Assembly: GCF_004006015.1 (NCBI RefSeq)
Contig: NZ_CP034766.1
Span: 1,335,001-1,399,000 of the forward strand
Source of the DNA: Rhodococcus sp. X156
GTDB lineage: Bacteria > Actinomycetota > Actinomycetes > Mycobacteriales > Mycobacteriaceae
Length of the DNA stretch: 64,000 nt
Reading direction: 5' to 3'
The translations under genes were made by a program, and so were the position numbers. This document shows, piece after piece, positions 62,356-64,000 of this stretch (positions within the stretch are counted from its first letter, which is position 1; each line of letters opens with the position of its first letter). The notes under the pieces were generated by a model. It saw nothing but the letters and a program-made list of their open reading frames with translations. It was not told the DNA's origin and did not search any database.

Positions 62356-62519
62356 GACGGTCCCCCCGTGCTCGTCCGTGGTGCATGTCTATCCCACCGC
62401 GGGCCCCACCGGAAGTGCTGCGGAGGCACAGCCGTTCACCGCCCGCTGGGCTGGCGGGACCGCAAAGTAGGCTCGAAGAACCGCGCTTCGTCACATATTC
62501 CAAGCCAGGGAGATCGTCA

Positions 62520-64000
62520 GTGAGCCAGTCCGTCCGTCCCGTCGTCCTCATCGCCGAGAAGCTCGCGCCGTCCGTCATCGACGCGCTGGGCGACGGAGTG
62601 GAGGTGCGTCACGTCGACGGCACCGACCGCCCGGCGCTGCTGGAGGCCGTCGCCGGCGCCGACGCCCTGCTGGTCCGCTCCGCCACCCAGGTCGACGCCG
62701 AGGTGCTCGGCGCCACCAACACCCTCAAGGTCGTCGCCCGTGCCGGCGTGGGCCTGGACAACGTGGACGTGCCCGCGGCCACCGCCCGTGGCGTGATGGT
62801 GGTCAACGCGCCCACCTCCAACATCGTCTCCGCCGCCGAGCACGCCGTGGCGCTGCTGCTCTCGGCCGCCCGGCAGATCCCGGCCGCCGACGCCACCCTG
62901 CGCGAGCACACCTGGCAGCGCAGCAAGTTCAACGGTGTGGAGATCTCCGGCAAGACCATCGGCGTGGTGGGCCTGGGCAAGATCGGCCAGCTCTTCGCCC
63001 AGCGCATCGCCGCCTTCGGCACCACGCTCATCGCCTACGACCCCTACGTCTCCGCCGCCCGCGCGGCCCAGCTGGGCATCGAGCTGGTCACCCTGGACGA
63101 GCTGCTGCAGCGCGCCGACGCCTTCTCGGTGCACCTGCCCAAGACCCCGGAGACCAAGGGACTCATCGGCGCCGAGCAGCTGGCGATGACCAAGAAGGGC
63201 GTCATCATCGTCAACGCCGCCCGTGGCGGCCTCATCGACGAGCAGGCGCTGGCCGACGCCGTCACCAGCGGCCAGGTCGGCGCCGCCGGCATCGACGTCT
63301 ACGGCAGCGAGCCCTGCACCGACAGCCCGCTGTTCGAGCTGCGCAACGTCGTGGTCACCCCGCACCTGGGTGCCTCCACCGTGGAGGCCCAGGACCGCGC
63401 GGGCACCGACGTGGCGCGCAGCGTGAAGCTGGCCCTGGCCGGTGACTTCGTGCCCGACGCCGTCAACGTGCAGGCCGGTGGCGTGGTGGGCGAGGAGGTC
63501 GCCCCGTGGCTGGAGCTGGTGCGCAAGCTCGGCGTGCTGCTGGGTGCGGTGTCCGGCAGCCTGCCCACCTCGGTCACCGTCGAGGTCCGCGGCGAGCTGG
63601 CGTCGGAGGACGTCACCGTGCTGCAGCTGGCCGCCCTGCGCGGGCTGTTCTCCGGCGCGGTGGAGGAGCAGGTCACCTTCGTCAACGCGCCGTCCATCGC
63701 CGAGGAGCGCGGGGTGAGCGTGGAGGTCACCACCGCCACCGAGAGCCCCGCCCACCGCTCCGTGGTCGTGCTGCACGCCGCCATGGGCGACGGTGCCGCC
63801 TACAGCGTCGCCGGCACCCTGTCCGGCCCTCAGCAGGTGCAGAAGGTCGTCTCCATCAACGGCCGCAACTTCGACCTGCGGGCCGAGGGCACCGTGCTGC
63901 TGCTGGCCTACGCCGACAAGCCCGGCGTGATGGGCAAGGTCGGCACCCTGCTCGGCGAGCAGGGCGTGAACATCGAGGCCGCGCAGCTCAGCCAGGCGGC
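62520..64000 (+). CDS. serA: D-3-phosphoglycerate dehydrogenase (3' end outside window)
   Basis: First 493 codons of a long-type phosphoglycerate dehydrogenase, the first enzyme of serine synthesis. ARAGVGLDNVD, the NAD motif GVVGLGKIGQ, NAARGGLID with catalytic Arg, and TPHLGAST with catalytic His are present. Residues about 315-450 are the extra allosteric substrate-binding domain, and an ACT domain begins near 455 (LLLAYADKPGVMGKVGTLLG). The GTG at 62520 has GGGAGA about 6 nt upstream. The family is about 530 residues, so roughly 35 are missing. A TAGGCT at 62468-62473 may be its -10. Confidence 0.96.
   Translation, partial: MSQSVRPVVLIAEKLAPSVIDALGDGVEVRHVDGTDRPALLEAVAGADALLVRSATQVDAEVLGATNTLKVVARAGVGLDNVDVPAATARGVMVVNAPTSNIVSAAEHAVALLLSAARQIPAADATLREHTWQRSKFNGVEISGKTIGVVGLGKIGQLFAQRIAAFGTTLIAYDPYVSAARAAQLGIELVTLDELLQRADAFSVHLPKTPETKGLIGAEQLAMTKKGVIIVNAARGGLIDEQALADAVTSGQVGAAGIDVYGSEPCTDSPLFELRNVVVTPHLGASTVEAQDRAGTDVARSVKLALAGDFVPDAVNVQAGGVVGEEVAPWLELVRKLGVLLGAVSGSLPTSVTVEVRGELASEDVTVLQLAALRGLFSGAVEEQVTFVNAPSIAEERGVSVEVTTATESPAHRSVVVLHAAMGDGAAYSVAGTLSGPQQVQKVVSINGRNFDLRAEGTVLLLAYADKPGVMGKVGTLLGEQGVNIEAAQLSQA

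Overview
The window is about 64 kb of very GC-rich, gene-dense DNA from an actinomycete. Supporting evidence is the domain III insertion in the 23S rRNA, the NucS/EndoMS mismatch endonuclease, a GlgE maltosyltransferase pathway, crotonyl-CoA carboxylase/reductase, GTG starts throughout, and many start codons lying 6 to 9 nt behind a TANNNT hexamer (leaderless messages). Several blocks keep the gene order known from mycobacteria: ABC ATPase / enoyl-CoA hydratase / two methyltransferases / hexapeptide acyltransferase; methyltransferase / GH57 / GT4; etfBA / iscS-like / mnmA / MetE-like / ligA / ACT / gatCAB; lppZ / DoxX / PH-like / ilvBNC / serA. This suggests Mycobacteriales, Pseudonocardiales or a close relative. 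The genus cannot be fixed from the sequence. I see no prophage, insertion sequence, tRNA gene or CRISPR array, and no gap longer than 300 bases.

Layout. 1-2105: 3' part of a 23S rRNA gene, 5S rRNA and the rrn terminator. 2221-6700: nucS, a small membrane protein, a large LuxR/ATPase regulator and a divergent hypothetical gene. 6790-16506: acyl-CoA block with a double-domain 3-hydroxyacyl-CoA dehydrogenase, a zinc-ribbon protein, a DivIVA-like coiled-coil protein, ccr, methylmalonyl-CoA epimerase, thiolase, meaB, two small proteins and a thioredoxin-TPR protein. 16523-17995: lipoprotein zinc peptidase. 18070-30394: alpha-glucan block glgB-mak-treS-glgE, glgP and glgX. 30428-40257: lone ABC ATPase, enoyl-CoA hydratase, methyltransferases, TfoX-C protein, acyltransferase, epimerase, GT4, GH57 and methyltransferase, resembling the mycobacterial methylglucose lipopolysaccharide region. 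40439-54396: etfBA, cysteine desulfurase, mnmA, MetE-like, ligA, ACT protein, gatCA, acetyltransferase, DedA, MaoC hydratase, gatB and a tRNA methyltransferase. 54416-64000: lppZ-like, DoxX, PH-like, ilvBNC, a Tat-exported amine oxidase and serA (cut by the window end).

How the genes work together. The acyl-CoA block would condense acetyl-CoA (thiolase), reduce and dehydrate acetoacetyl-CoA (dehydrogenase plus hydratases), reductively carboxylate crotonyl-CoA (Ccr) and feed ethylmalonyl/methylmalonyl-CoA onward (epimerase, MeaB-protected mutase). EtfBA takes electrons from acyl-CoA dehydrogenases. Four of these promoters carry closely related 16-bp inverted repeats over the predicted -10 element, pointing to one shared repressor. 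The glucan block turns trehalose into maltose-1-phosphate and branched alpha-glucan and can degrade it again; the neighbouring GT4/GH57/methyltransferase/acyltransferase genes could build a modified glucan. The ilv operon has a readable attenuator: a 14-codon leaderless leader peptide with Leu-Val-Leu and Ile codons, followed by a hairpin and a T run.

The strongest leads are the shared operator, the ilv attenuator, the different cofactor signatures in the two halves of the dehydrogenase, the 11-residue-periodic coiled-coil protein, and the glucan-modification cluster. Identifications come from reading motifs and from remembered family features; no database search was run.
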